Origin: an uncultured bacterium
GTDB taxonomy: Bacteria > Vulcanimicrobiota > Xenobia > Xenobiales > Xenobiaceae
Assembly (NCBI GenBank): GCA_934621605.1
Contig: CAKTUZ010000011.1
Span: forward strand, 1 to 64,000
Length of the DNA: 64,000 nucleotides
Reading direction: 5' to 3'
Part shown: positions 1 through 8,114 of the stretch, one piece after another
Position numbering within the stretch: position 1 is the first letter of the stretch
Layout of the letters: every line of letters starts with the position of its first letter
Notes under the pieces: generated by a model
Told to the model about the DNA's origin: nothing
Databases searched by the model: none
Seen by the model: the letters and a program-made list of their open reading frames with translations, nothing else
Made by a program: the position numbers and the translations under genes

Positions 1-301
1 CGCTCCTGCAGCTGCTCCGGCTCAGCCTATGCGCCAAGCCGCTCCTGCAGCTGCTCCGGCTCAGCCTATGCGCCAAGTTGCTCCTGCAGCCGCTCCGGCT
101 CGACCTATGCACCAAGCCGCTCCTGCAGCTGCTCCGGCTCAACCTATGCGCCAAGCCGCTCCTGCAGCTGCTCCGGCTCGACCTATGCACCAAGCCGCTC
201 CTGCAGCTGCTCCGGCTCAACCTATGCGCCAAGCCGCTCCTGCAGCTGCTCCGGCTCAGCCTATGCGCCAAGCCGCTCCTGCAGCTGCTCCGGCTCAGCA
301 T
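1..301 (+). repeat. 39-bp tandem repeat encoding a Pro/Ala-rich 13-residue unit
   Basis: Seven complete 39-bp units run from 29 to 301, and a partial unit precedes them at the window edge. Each unit keeps the reading frame of the surrounding gene and encodes 13 residues of the form M(R/H)Q(A/V)APAAAPA(Q/R)(P/H). Unit-to-unit differences are few (Arg/His, Gln/Arg, Ala/Val), which indicates recent expansion by slippage or unequal crossing-over. The array probably continues upstream of the window. It forms an extended, unstructured N-terminal linker in the protein. Confidence 0.95.
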
Positions 302-2662
302 GCACACCAAACTGCTTCCGCCGAAGTCCATGCTGCCGTTGTCGCCGAACCTATGGCTTCTGATATTCACCACTCTGATAGTATTGAGTCTGTTCAGGAC
401 ATTCGTTCCGATTTGACCGAAACGGAGCATAGCGCTGCGGATAAGTCGAAAGCTGACAATACTTTTGGCAGCCGTTCCGATACCTACCGCTTGGCTAGTT
501 TAGTCAAAAGTGAAGATAAGGATGATAACGATTCCACTTATCGTATCGGTCGCAAGAAGGTCAGTGAAGATGAGTTAGCCAGTTATCCTCCTTTAGGTGT
601 TGAACCAGTTTCTTTACATGATGATCCTCCGACTGAGTCAGGAGAAAAATCTTCTGATTTGAGTGGCGGATTGGGTGGAGTTTCTGAGGTTTATACTGCA
701 GTGACCGGTTCTCAAGCTGGACTTTACGGAATTAAGGATAAGGCTTATACAGAAGTTTCCGGAGTTTCCGACGGACTTCAAGCTCTCTGGGGGCGCTATC
801 ATGACTATATGGCTGAAAACCTCAGTGCCGATATGGTGGAAGGTTTGGCCGATATTAGCAGTCGCAACTGGACTTGTATAAGTAGTGACATGGAAACTGT
901 TATCTCTCAGGGAGCTTCTAAGCTCGATTTAGGCCCTGAGACCGATCAACTTTTGGCTCGTCTTGATGATGACCAGACTTTGGAATACGGTTGGCCATTA
1001 GTTGTAGTTGAAACTAATGAAGGTATAAGTGTTGCTCCTCTTTTAGTTGTTAATATCTCTCAACCACCTTACGATGATTACAGTGCTGAGGTTATCAGCG
1101 AACCGGTCATCAATCCGGCTGTATTGCGAGCTATTTGGTCTCACAGCAGTGATGTAAACTTCTTGCGTTCTAGTTTCGGTGATGGAGTCCCTCATGGTGC
1201 TCTGGCAATTAGCCGTTATGTGCAGCAGATTTGTGAAACTATGGGATTGCAGACTTACGAACTGGATCCTCTCAAGTTAGTACGTGAGTTACCTACTGAG
1301 CCTGGCGTGTATAATATGGCTGTGCTCATGTTAACTAGGCCGTCTGCTGCTGCTAAGAGAAATAGCGAAGAATTGCAGGAAGTAGCCGAAAGAGATGATT
1401 GGCAATCCAGTGCCAGTAGTTGCTTGTTTGGCGTTAAGCTTAACGATGTTGAGGGGCATCAGACAATGCCGGTAATGCCTTGGTCGGCTGAACCTGTATT
1501 TGAAGATTCCTTGCAATTGATTCGCACCAAGGCTTTGACCGTATTTACCATGGCTCAGCGCGACACTATTGATCAGTTGATTGCTTCAGCTTGCGCCAAT
1601 GCTTGGATCGATAATGAATCTATCTTAGTTCTTTCTGATGACGATAAGAGGTTAGATGAAGTAGTTCACTTAGCTGGTGACGTTCACTCGGCTCTTTTGG
1701 TGCGCACTTGTGTTGCTCGCGACTTGGCCATGAATCCCAAGCGAAAGGCTACAAGTCTTTCCGATTTGGCTGGAATATTGCTTAATGAAGTTCAGGCAGC
1801 TAGTTCCTCCATACGTCAGATTATCGGCAAGGCTTATAAAGACTTAGAAAAAGTAGAAGAAATTCGCAAGGAGGCACTCAAAGGTGCCTCTTACAGGAAG
1901 ACTTGGAGCGATAAAAAGATTCGTTGGGAGAGCAAGCGCCTAGAAATTTCTAAGCGTATCTGGCAGCACGGCTTATATCCTCAGGGAACCGATCCTAAAG
2001 TTATTGGTGTGGAGGCTAAAAGTTTAGCCAAAGCTGTGATGTTTAAAGGTATGCGCAGTAGTATGTTCCTAAAACAGATTGGCGCTAAGCCTGGAGCCAA
2101 TATTGAAGATGTGGTTGAATGGGCCAACATTTCTTTGCATATTAAGAGTGCCGAAGCCGAAATCGCTAAGGTGAACGACCCTGACAAGTATAATGTAGGT
2201 GCGGCTAATTATCGCTGGGCTGCCAGCTGTATCGGTGCGGTTTCAGCTCGTGTATCCGGTGCTCTGACCGGATGTGCCAATATTTTGGAACGTTTGTCTG
2301 AGTGTACTGAGCGCGATGAAGATACCAAGTCTATTGTTACAGAGTTGGTTCCTCACTTAAAAGCTTGGGCTTCCAATTATTACGATGCTAACGAGTTCTT
2401 TGAGCTTCAGCCTTGTATGTTTGATACGGTTATTTTTGATAATGCCAACCAAATTAACTTAGCTTGGGCTTTACCTTGGGCTTATCGTGCCAAGCGTTTG
2501 GTAGTTATCGGCAATCCTAACGGTATTCCTCCGAATGTTTTTGTCGATGGAGCTCAACTTAATCGTGCGGCCGTTCAATTCCACTTTGACCGTCAAGACC
2601 TCATAAATCGCGGTTTAGAGTATGGAGCGACCAGCGTTTTCAATGCTTTCAGCATGGCTTAA
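2..2662 (+). CDS. Degenerate SF1 helicase-like protein with Pro/Ala repeat N-terminus (5' partial)
   Basis: The frame is open to the window edge, so the true start lies upstream. Residue numbers count from the Met at 29. Residues 1-91 are the 13-residue Pro/Ala repeats and about 92-250 look acidic and low-complexity. From about residue 270 the protein resembles the N-terminal half of large SF1 helicases of the DUF4011/AAA_11 type. Around residue 500 a segment aligns with helicase motifs I/Ia (TMAQRDTIDQLIASACANAW, then ESILVLS), but the GxGKT/S Walker A loop is absent. Near the C-terminus FDTVIFDNANQ (798-808) sits where DEAS/AQ motif II is expected, with the catalytic Glu replaced by Asn, followed by a motif III-like VVIGNPNGIPP. 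The protein stops soon after, so the second RecA domain and any nuclease domain are missing. It is probably a catalytically dead derivative with a structural or scaffold role, or a decaying gene; the long clean frame favours a maintained protein. The family call is inference from motif spacing. Confidence 0.6.
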   Translation, partial: APAAAPAQPMRQAAPAAAPAQPMRQVAPAAAPARPMHQAAPAAAPAQPMRQAAPAAAPARPMHQAAPAAAPAQPMRQAAPAAAPAQPMRQAAPAAAPAQHAHQTASAEVHAAVVAEPMASDIHHSDSIESVQDIRSDLTETEHSAADKSKADNTFGSRSDTYRLASLVKSEDKDDNDSTYRIGRKKVSEDELASYPPLGVEPVSLHDDPPTESGEKSSDLSGGLGGVSEVYTAVTGSQAGLYGIKDKAYTEVSGVSDGLQALWGRYHDYMAENLSADMVEGLADISSRNWTCISSDMETVISQGASKLDLGPETDQLLARLDDDQTLEYGWPLVVVETNEGISVAPLLVVNISQPPYDDYSAEVISEPVINPAVLRAIWSHSSDVNFLRSSFGDGVPHGALAISRYVQQICETMGLQTYELDPLKLVRELPTEPGVYNMAVLMLTRPSAAAKRNSEELQEVAERDDWQSSASSCLFGVKLNDVEGHQTMPVMPWSAEPVFEDSLQLIRTKALTVFTMAQRDTIDQLIASACANAWIDNESILVLSDDDKRLDEVVHLAGDVHSALLVRTCVARDLAMNPKRKATSLSDLAGILLNEVQAASSSIRQIIGKAYKDLEKVEEIRKEALKGASYRKTWSDKKIRWESKRLEISKRIWQHGLYPQGTDPKVIGVEAKSLAKAVMFKGMRSSMFLKQIGAKPGANIEDVVEWANISLHIKSAEAEIAKVNDPDKYNVGAANYRWAASCIGAVSARVSGALTGCANILERLSECTERDEDTKSIVTELVPHLKAWASNYYDANEFFELQPCMFDTVIFDNANQINLAWALPWAYRAKRLVVIGNPNGIPPNVFVDGAQLNRAAVQFHFDRQDLINRGLEYGATSVFNAFSMA

Positions 2663-2690
2663 GTATTGAATACTTAGGGAAGAAATAGAT

Positions 2691-2733
2691 AAGGGAATGT
2701 ACTTACATGGGTCGGTACGTTCCCTTCTTGTTT
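2691..2733 (+). terminator. Rho-independent terminator after the helicase-like gene
   Basis: A 12-bp stem (AAGGGAATGTAC pairing with GTACGTTCCCTT, one wobble) with a 12-nt loop is followed by a short T-rich tract. It lies 28 bp after the stop codon of the helicase-like gene and just before the phosphatase gene. Confidence 0.65.
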
Positions 2734-2750
2734 ATGGAAGCTGTTAAAAA

Positions 2751-3860
2751 ATGGGTTTAGTATACTGCAATTGCAACGATATCAACGGCCCTTTTCATAT
2801 TATCGGTGATTGTCACGGTTGTGCGGACGAATTAGCCGAGTTGTTGGAAAAATTAGGGTATATTCTCAAGGAAGACGGCAGTGTTTGGGCTGTTAAAGGA
2901 ACTGTTACGGCTGATTATAAGCTAGTTTTTGTTGGAGATTATATAGACAGAGGGCCTAAATCTGCTCAAGTTTTGCATATTCTCTTAAAAGCTTGGCAAG
3001 ACGGAGCGCTCTCTTTTCCTCTTCTAAATTACACTGCACCTTACAATATAGATAAGATCGATACTGAATGCACGATTGGACAATATCGATTTAATTTAGG
3101 CGAAGATGAAAAGGCCAAGCAAACTGAAGCTGAGCAATGGTCAATTGTCATTGCCAAGGCTCAGGAGGGCAGCCGAAAAGATAGTCAAGCTATTTTAGAT
3201 ACTGTTAAATTTGAGCCTGTTAATATAAATATAACAAATAGTTCATATGAACAGCGACAATTAAAGCGTGTTCCAATTCTGGCTGTAAAAGGCAATCATG
3301 ACTTTAAACTTGAAAGAGTAATGCGTGGGCGCAAAGTGCAGGCTGTGTTTACCGATATGGCTTCTACTATGCTCAGTTTGAGAGCTGCTTGGCAAAAGTT
3401 ATATAGGTTTGCTTTCGGACAAAAGAAGGGGATTTTTCCTTTTTCTTACACGGAATTGGCAGCATTTTTAGATACTTTGCCTCACTATATAACTTTAGAG
3501 GGGGGGAATTTGCTCGTCGCTCATGCCGGTTTGTGCCAAGAGTTGCAAGGAAAAGACAATCAAAAAGCAGCTCATTTTTGTCTATTTGGTGATGCTGATG
3601 GAAAGCTGGATGAAAATGGACTTCCCATTCGTCGTCACTGGGAAAATTCTTATACCGGAAAGACACAAATCGTTTATGGTCATACTCCTGTGGCCGAACC
3701 TTTGAGATGTGGTAATACTTTTAATATAGACACCGGATGTGTATTTGGTGGAAGTTTGAGTGCTTACAGTTATCCGGAAGGGCATACATTCTCTGTAAAG
3801 AGCAAAAAAATTTACTGCTACAAAGATGGCATAAGCGATCAGGAGCGAGCAAAAGAATAG
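2751..3860 (+). CDS. PPP-family metallophosphatase (calcineurin-like)
   Basis: This encodes a 369-residue metallophosphoesterase of the Ser/Thr protein phosphatase (PPP) superfamily. All metal-ligand motifs are visible: GDCHG (19-23), GDYIDRG (62-68), GNHD (181-184), a His in AHAG near 258 and YGHTP near 310-314. The two-metal centre should therefore be intact, and hydrolysis of phosphomonoesters (phosphoprotein or nucleotide) is expected; the actual substrate cannot be read from sequence. A long insert lies between the GDYIDRG and GNHD motifs (about 69-180), larger than in compact bacterial PPPs. No signal peptide is seen, so it is probably cytosolic. It is followed after 1 bp by the YgjP-like gene, so the two are very probably co-transcribed. 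The ATG has only a weak upstream purine tract. Confidence 0.85.
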   Translation: MGLVYCNCNDINGPFHIIGDCHGCADELAELLEKLGYILKEDGSVWAVKGTVTADYKLVFVGDYIDRGPKSAQVLHILLKAWQDGALSFPLLNYTAPYNIDKIDTECTIGQYRFNLGEDEKAKQTEAEQWSIVIAKAQEGSRKDSQAILDTVKFEPVNINITNSSYEQRQLKRVPILAVKGNHDFKLERVMRGRKVQAVFTDMASTMLSLRAAWQKLYRFAFGQKKGIFPFSYTELAAFLDTLPHYITLEGGNLLVAHAGLCQELQGKDNQKAAHFCLFGDADGKLDENGLPIRRHWENSYTGKTQIVYGHTPVAEPLRCGNTFNIDTGCVFGGSLSAYSYPEGHTFSVKSKKIYCYKDGISDQERAKE

Positions 3861-3861
3861 T

Positions 3862-4584
3862 ATGAAAAAATCGTTTATAGTCATAGATGGAATTAGTATA
3901 AATGTTATTCGCAAACCTGTTAAAAGGGCTTCATTGCGAGTCAATTCCAATAGCGGTGAGGTTTCTATAAGCATTTCCGAGTCCATTACCGATGAGCATT
4001 TGCGTTTAATTTTAGAGAATAATTTGCAGTGGATTAAAGATAAACGCTTTCAGTGTCCCGAGTCTAGGGCAACTTCGTTTTTTCTTCCTGAAAAAGAAGG
4101 AGAAGAGGGGTTCTGTTATTTTTGGGGAGAGAAATGCAAATTAGTTATTGAAAAATCACCTATACGCAATCGCGTATATTTGAAGGAAGACGGTCTTTTA
4201 TGTCTTGAATTTTCGCGTTATCTGTCGAGGTCACAAATGGTTTTGCTGCTCGATAATTTCCTGCGTCACGAGTTGCAAACTGAGCTTAATAGAATAATCC
4301 CTGTTTGCCAAGATATGACCGCTCTTCAGGCAAATGAGTACCATATAAAAAAAATGCGTACCAAGTGGGGAACTTGTAACACTTGCAAGAAGCGAATTTG
4401 GATTAGCCTCAATTTAGTGCATCATTCACCTGATTGCTTGAAATATGTGGTTATTCACGAACTGACTCATTTTCTGGAAGGAAGTCATAATATAATTTTT
4501 AAGAGATATATGGATCAATTTTATCCATGTTGGCGTGTAATTAAAGAAAAGTTGGCTCTCCCTTTGGGAACGGCTATGTCTTAG
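3862..4584 (+). CDS. YgjP/DUF45-type metal-dependent hydrolase
   Basis: This is a 240-residue protein of the YgjP (DUF45, WLM-like) family. The signature is VVIHELTHFLEGSHNIIF near residues 197-214: HExxH zinc ligands, then a third His and Phe in the SHNxxF position. It is preceded by the family-typical KMRTKWGTCN segment, including the W-G-(T/S)-C motif. Family members resemble zinc metallopeptidases, and E. coli YgjP has been described as a nucleotide pyrophosphatase, so whether the substrate is protein or nucleotide is open. A GGAGCGAG ribosome binding site lies inside the end of the phosphatase gene, with a 1-bp gap between genes, which supports translational coupling. It is probably cytosolic. 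Confidence 0.85.
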   Translation: MKKSFIVIDGISINVIRKPVKRASLRVNSNSGEVSISISESITDEHLRLILENNLQWIKDKRFQCPESRATSFFLPEKEGEEGFCYFWGEKCKLVIEKSPIRNRVYLKEDGLLCLEFSRYLSRSQMVLLLDNFLRHELQTELNRIIPVCQDMTALQANEYHIKKMRTKWGTCNTCKKRIWISLNLVHHSPDCLKYVVIHELTHFLEGSHNIIFKRYMDQFYPCWRVIKEKLALPLGTAMS

Positions 4585-4676
4585 GTGTGTTAAAGTTGTT
4601 GGCTTTTGAGAAAAGTGACAGTGCGTCGTTTTCCCTTATGAGAAATGTCAAATAAAAATGGAATGGAAATAAAAAT

Positions 4677-5999
4677 ATGGCAACATTTTCTATACTTACT
4701 TTAGGATGTCGAGCCAATCAATCTGATTCGGAGTTGCTGGGAGAGATTTTGAAGCAGCATGGATTCCGGCAAGTTGCGGTCAATGAGCCTGCCGATTTGG
4801 GTATAGTTAATTCTTGCACCGTTACGGCAGAAGCAGATCGCAAAGCCGGGCAAATGGTGCGTCGCTTAAGTAAACTTTGTCGTTTTGTAATGGCCACAGG
4901 ATGCGGAGCTGCGGATAAGGGCGGCTTAATTACTAAAAAAATGCTGGCCGAAAATGTCATTGTTTTGCCTCCGGGACAAAGGGAAAAAATTATGGATTAT
5001 CTCCCCTTTGCCGTTATGGAACTAAAAGTCGGCCACAGTTCTGAGCTAGAGAATGAATTAAAGGAAACTGTTTCTTTTGTACAGGCCAGAGAAGAAAGTG
5101 TGCAGCACAGATCCAGAGCTTTACTTAAAGTGCAAGAAGGCTGTAACCACATGTGTACTTTTTGTATTGTGCCTATGGTACGTGGCCCTCTGGTAAGCTT
5201 TAGTCCCGAAGAGCTGATTCCTAAGGTAAAGAAATTAGCTGAAGAAGGATATAGAGAAGTCGTTTTAACTGGTACTCACTTAGCTCTGTGGGGACGCGAT
5301 AGCCGCTCGAAGAAGCAAGCTAAAGCTGAGGGCAAGCCGGAACAGAATTTTGCGGACTTGTTAGAAGCTTTAATACAAAATACTCAAGATGTGCGTTTTA
5401 GAATCAGCTCTATTGAGCCTATGTCTTTTCCTGAGCATATTCTGGATTTAATGGTGGCTTATCCGGACAGATTGTGTCCTCATTTGCATTTAGTTATTCA
5501 ACATGCCAGCGATAAAATTTTGCAGGCTATGCACAGAGATTATACTTTGGCTGAATATGATAATTTGGCGGAAAAGTTTTTAACTCAAGTTCCCGGAGCT
5601 TGCTTAACTACTGATGTTTTGGTGGGATTTCCTGGGGAAACCGAGGAAGATGTGAAAATTTTAACTGACTACTTAAAGCGGCGCAAGTTTTATCATTTAC
5701 ATGTATTTCCTTATTCCAAACGTCAAGGCACCGTAGCTGCCAAACTGGATAATCAGGTTCCCGAACAGGTTAAGAAAGAGCGCGTTAGAAGAATTATAGA
5801 ACTGGGCAAGGAAACTGCTCAAGAGGTTTATTGCTCTTTTGTAGATACAATACGCCCAGTTTTAGCGGAGCGTCTCTCCGACCGTGAAGGTTTTTTAACC
5901 GGAACAGCCGATAATTTTTTAACTGTAGAATTTCCCGGAAGTGTTTCCGATATTGGCAAGATTATGCCTGTAGAAATTAGGAGGAAAAATGAGCTTTAG
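4677..5999 (+). CDS. mtaB: tRNA t6A37 methylthiotransferase MtaB
   Basis: This is a 440-residue radical-SAM methylthiotransferase that converts t6A37 to ms2t6A37 in tRNAs reading ANN codons. The N-terminal UPF0004 domain has its three cluster Cys (C11 in LGCRANQSD, C47 in NSCTVT, C76 in ATGCGA). The radical-SAM CxxxCxxC motif is CNHMCTFC (C156, C160, C163). A TRAM-like tail follows. LGCRANQSD and the absence of a RimO or MiaB signature favour MtaB over its paralogues. Length fits the family. The stop codon overlaps the pyk start by 11 bp, so the two genes are translationally coupled. This is an odd pairing of tRNA modification with glycolysis, but probably just operon packing. Confidence 0.93.
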   Translation: MATFSILTLGCRANQSDSELLGEILKQHGFRQVAVNEPADLGIVNSCTVTAEADRKAGQMVRRLSKLCRFVMATGCGAADKGGLITKKMLAENVIVLPPGQREKIMDYLPFAVMELKVGHSSELENELKETVSFVQAREESVQHRSRALLKVQEGCNHMCTFCIVPMVRGPLVSFSPEELIPKVKKLAEEGYREVVLTGTHLALWGRDSRSKKQAKAEGKPEQNFADLLEALIQNTQDVRFRISSIEPMSFPEHILDLMVAYPDRLCPHLHLVIQHASDKILQAMHRDYTLAEYDNLAEKFLTQVPGACLTTDVLVGFPGETEEDVKILTDYLKRRKFYHLHVFPYSKRQGTVAAKLDNQVPEQVKKERVRRIIELGKETAQEVYCSFVDTIRPVLAERLSDREGFLTGTADNFLTVEFPGSVSDIGKIMPVEIRRKNEL

Positions 6000-7404
6000 A
6001 CGTACCAAAATCGTAGCCACGATAGGGCCGGCTTCTCAAGATGAGCAAATGCTTACCAAGTTGGTAAAAGCTGGCATAAATGTAGCTCGTTTAAATTTCT
6101 CTCACGGAACTCACGAGAGCCATCAAGAGCTTTATAACCGTTTGCGCAAAGTCAGTGCTGAAAATGGAGCTTTCCTCACCATCTTGCAAGATTTGTGTGG
6201 GCCTAAAATTCGTTTGGGCATCATCAAGAGTGGCAGCGTTATGGAAGTTGGCCAAACTTGTGTATTTACTGCCGAAGAGGTAGAAGGGGACGCTCATCTT
6301 ATGCACGTTTCTTACCCTCGATTGGCAGAGGAAGTACAGCCAGGAAGTATGATTTTGCTTGATGATGGCTCTTTACAATGTCAAGTAGAAGAAGTTAAAG
6401 ATGGCAAAGTTTATGCTAAAGTATTGGTCGGTGGCCCTATCAGCTCTCACAAAGGGGTCAATTTACCTGGCACTAAATTATCGGTAGCTTCCCTGACAGA
6501 AAAAGATGCTGATGATTTGCGCTTTGGCTTAAAAATGGGCGTCGACTACGTGGCTATGTCCTTTGTACGCAGTCCCAAAGATGTGGAACCTGCTCGCAAA
6601 ATTATGGACGAAGTGGGCATTCACCGTCCCATTATCGCTAAAATTGAAAAGCCTGAAGCTTTAGATTGCATTGAAGAAATAGTTGAAGCTTTTGACGGCA
6701 TTATGGTTGCCAGGGGAGATCTGGGTGTGGAAATGCCTATTGATGATATTCCCGTCGTGCAAAAGCGTTTAATCCATTTGGCCAGAAAGAAATACAAGCC
6801 GGTTATTTGTGCTACGCAAATGCTTGACTCTATGATTCGTAATCCGCGTCCTACCAGGGCCGAAGTTACCGATATTGCCAATGCTATTTTTGACGGCGTC
6901 GATGCAGTAATGCTTTCTGGCGAAACGGCTTCTGGTGCTTATCCAGAGGAAGCTGTCACTGTAATGGCTGGGGTAGCTACCAAAGCTGAGGCTTGTCTTC
7001 CTTACGACCAGATTTTTACTCTTGACTTTGAAAAGGAAGATCGTCCCAATTTAGGCTGTGATATAGCTTTAAGTGCTTGTGAAATAGCCGAAGCTTCCAA
7101 GGCCAAAGCTATCCTAGCTTGCACTGCCGAAGGACATACTGCCAGATGTATCTCCCATTTTAGACCTCGTACTTTGGTTGTGGGAGTTGCTTATGACGAG
7201 ACTGTAGCTAGGCAAATGAATTTATTCTTCGGTGTAGCTCCGGCATTGATTAAAAAGTCTGAAAATATTGGCGGTATGGTGCTTGGCTCTACCAATGAAG
7301 CTATGCGCTGTGGATTTATAGATAAAGGCGACAAAGTTATTGTAGTAGCAGGTTTTCCTCCGGGTGAGCCTACTAATTGTATTTTTGTTAATACTGCCAA
7401 ATAA
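5989..7404 (+). CDS. pyk: Pyruvate kinase
   Basis: Pyruvate kinase converts phosphoenolpyruvate and ADP to pyruvate and ATP in glycolysis. At 471 residues it is the short form without the extra C-terminal PEP-utilizer domain found in many Bacilli. Visible signatures are the RLNFSHG motif near residue 34, the Mg/K-binding region IMVARGDLGVEMP near 240, and the substrate-loop region with ATQMLDSMIRNPRPTRAEVTD, followed by DAVMLSGETASGAYP. A strong AGGAGG sits 4-5 bases before the ATG, inside the end of mtaB. In a fermentative organism this is a main ATP-yielding step feeding pyruvate and reduced ferredoxin, possibly linked to the hydrogenase downstream. Confidence 0.97.
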   Translation: MSFRRTKIVATIGPASQDEQMLTKLVKAGINVARLNFSHGTHESHQELYNRLRKVSAENGAFLTILQDLCGPKIRLGIIKSGSVMEVGQTCVFTAEEVEGDAHLMHVSYPRLAEEVQPGSMILLDDGSLQCQVEEVKDGKVYAKVLVGGPISSHKGVNLPGTKLSVASLTEKDADDLRFGLKMGVDYVAMSFVRSPKDVEPARKIMDEVGIHRPIIAKIEKPEALDCIEEIVEAFDGIMVARGDLGVEMPIDDIPVVQKRLIHLARKKYKPVICATQMLDSMIRNPRPTRAEVTDIANAIFDGVDAVMLSGETASGAYPEEAVTVMAGVATKAEACLPYDQIFTLDFEKEDRPNLGCDIALSACEIAEASKAKAILACTAEGHTARCISHFRPRTLVVGVAYDETVARQMNLFFGVAPALIKKSENIGGMVLGSTNEAMRCGFIDKGDKVIVVAGFPPGEPTNCIFVNTAK

Positions 7405-7518
7405 TATAACCAGTAGGAAATCGTTTACTTAAGTAAGCGAAAGGCTTACATGAAAAAATTGCGCCGATACCAACATGCATAAGTGCTAGGTATAGACGCA
7501 AAAGTGTGGCAATAAAAG

Positions 7519-7554
7519 AAGACAGTCCGGTCTTTTTTCTGGACTGTCTTTTTT
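7519..7554. terminator. Bidirectional terminator between pyk and a leftward gene
   Basis: A perfect 10-bp stem (AAGACAGTCC / GGACTGTCTT) has a 12-nt loop, a T tract on the right and an A-rich tract on the left, so it can terminate both strands. It overlaps the stop codon of the converging small gene. A second small hairpin, GTAAGC-GAAAG-GCTTAC, lies at 7433-7449 in the pyk trailer. Confidence 0.85.
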
Positions 7555-8014
7555 ATGTTTTACCTTTAGCTTTAAGCAACGCTTTTACCTTACTGACGAG
7601 GTAAACATTGGTCTTGCTCGGATTGTCTTTATATGTAGGCATGTAATCAAGTTGATCCGCCGCTCCCAAGCAAGCGATATATTGAATTTGTTCGTTGGTT
7701 AAGATTTTTTCAATCTCTTCAGTAAAAACGGAACTGGAACTTTGAGCTTTGCGAACACGGTATAAGTAAGGTAAAAGTTGAGAGGCTTTATCCTGATCGA
7801 GCTTATATTGGGTTTTTTGCATGGCAGCCAAGCTCTCTAAAGTTTTATATAAATTGCTGCTTTGACGGCTGGCAAATTGGGGAGCGCTCAGCGAAGTCAT
7901 TTTGTCATTTACATTGAGAGGACTGCGCAATTCTGGCTGTTGAGGAAAAGATGGTAATACACTTAGTCCGAGCCAATATACAAAAGCTGCTAAAATTAGT
8001 TTCGTTTGTTTCAT
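7553..8014 (-). CDS. Hypothetical secreted protein with a helical C-terminal region
   Basis: A 153-residue protein with an N-terminal Lys-Gln-Thr-Lys start and a hydrophobic stretch (about 6-22), consistent with a signal peptide or anchor. The body contains the pattern YKLDQDKASQLLPYLYRV and then EIEKILTNEQIQYI, which resembles small helical periplasmic proteins where a 'leucine-rich helix plus (L)TxEQ' motif recurs (Spy/CpxP-like hairpins). That similarity is a visual impression only. The gene follows a TPR secreted protein in the same direction, but a terminator-like hairpin sits about 10 bases before its start, and no good ribosome binding site is visible. Its stop lies within the shared bidirectional terminator. 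No function is assigned. Confidence 0.6.
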   Translation of the reverse strand: MKQTKLILAAFVYWLGLSVLPSFPQQPELRSPLNVNDKMTSLSAPQFASRQSSNLYKTLESLAAMQKTQYKLDQDKASQLLPYLYRVRKAQSSSSVFTEEIEKILTNEQIQYIACLGAADQLDYMPTYKDNPSKTNVYLVSKVKALLKAKGKT

Positions 8015-8024
8015 ATCTTATCTT

Positions 8025-8065
8025 AAAAAATTTGGCAGGTTTCCACTTGAAGGGAAACTTGCCAA
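8025..8065 (-). terminator. Terminator/attenuator hairpin between the TPR gene and the small secreted-protein gene
   Basis: A 13-bp stem (TTGGCAGGTTTCC with GGAAACTTGCCAA, one wobble) is followed on the minus strand by six or more T. It is a textbook intrinsic terminator for the TPR gene, but its T tract ends only about 10 bases before the start of the next gene in the same direction. Confidence 0.8.
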
Positions 8066-8114
8066 ACTATAGCACTTGGTCGATCTTAATAAGTTGAGCT
8101 AATTAGCGGTAATT

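Noticed and set aside
1..301. Possible CRISPR-like array
   Set aside because: Units are contiguous, coding and without spacers.
78..416. Open frame of 112 codons inside the tandem repeat, +1 relative to the helicase-like gene
   Set aside because: The 39-bp period keeps several frames open; the Leu/Cys-rich product is an artefact of the repeat.
3582..3986. Minus-strand frame of 134 codons across the phosphatase/YgjP junction
   Set aside because: Antisense to two conserved genes and without a ribosome binding site.
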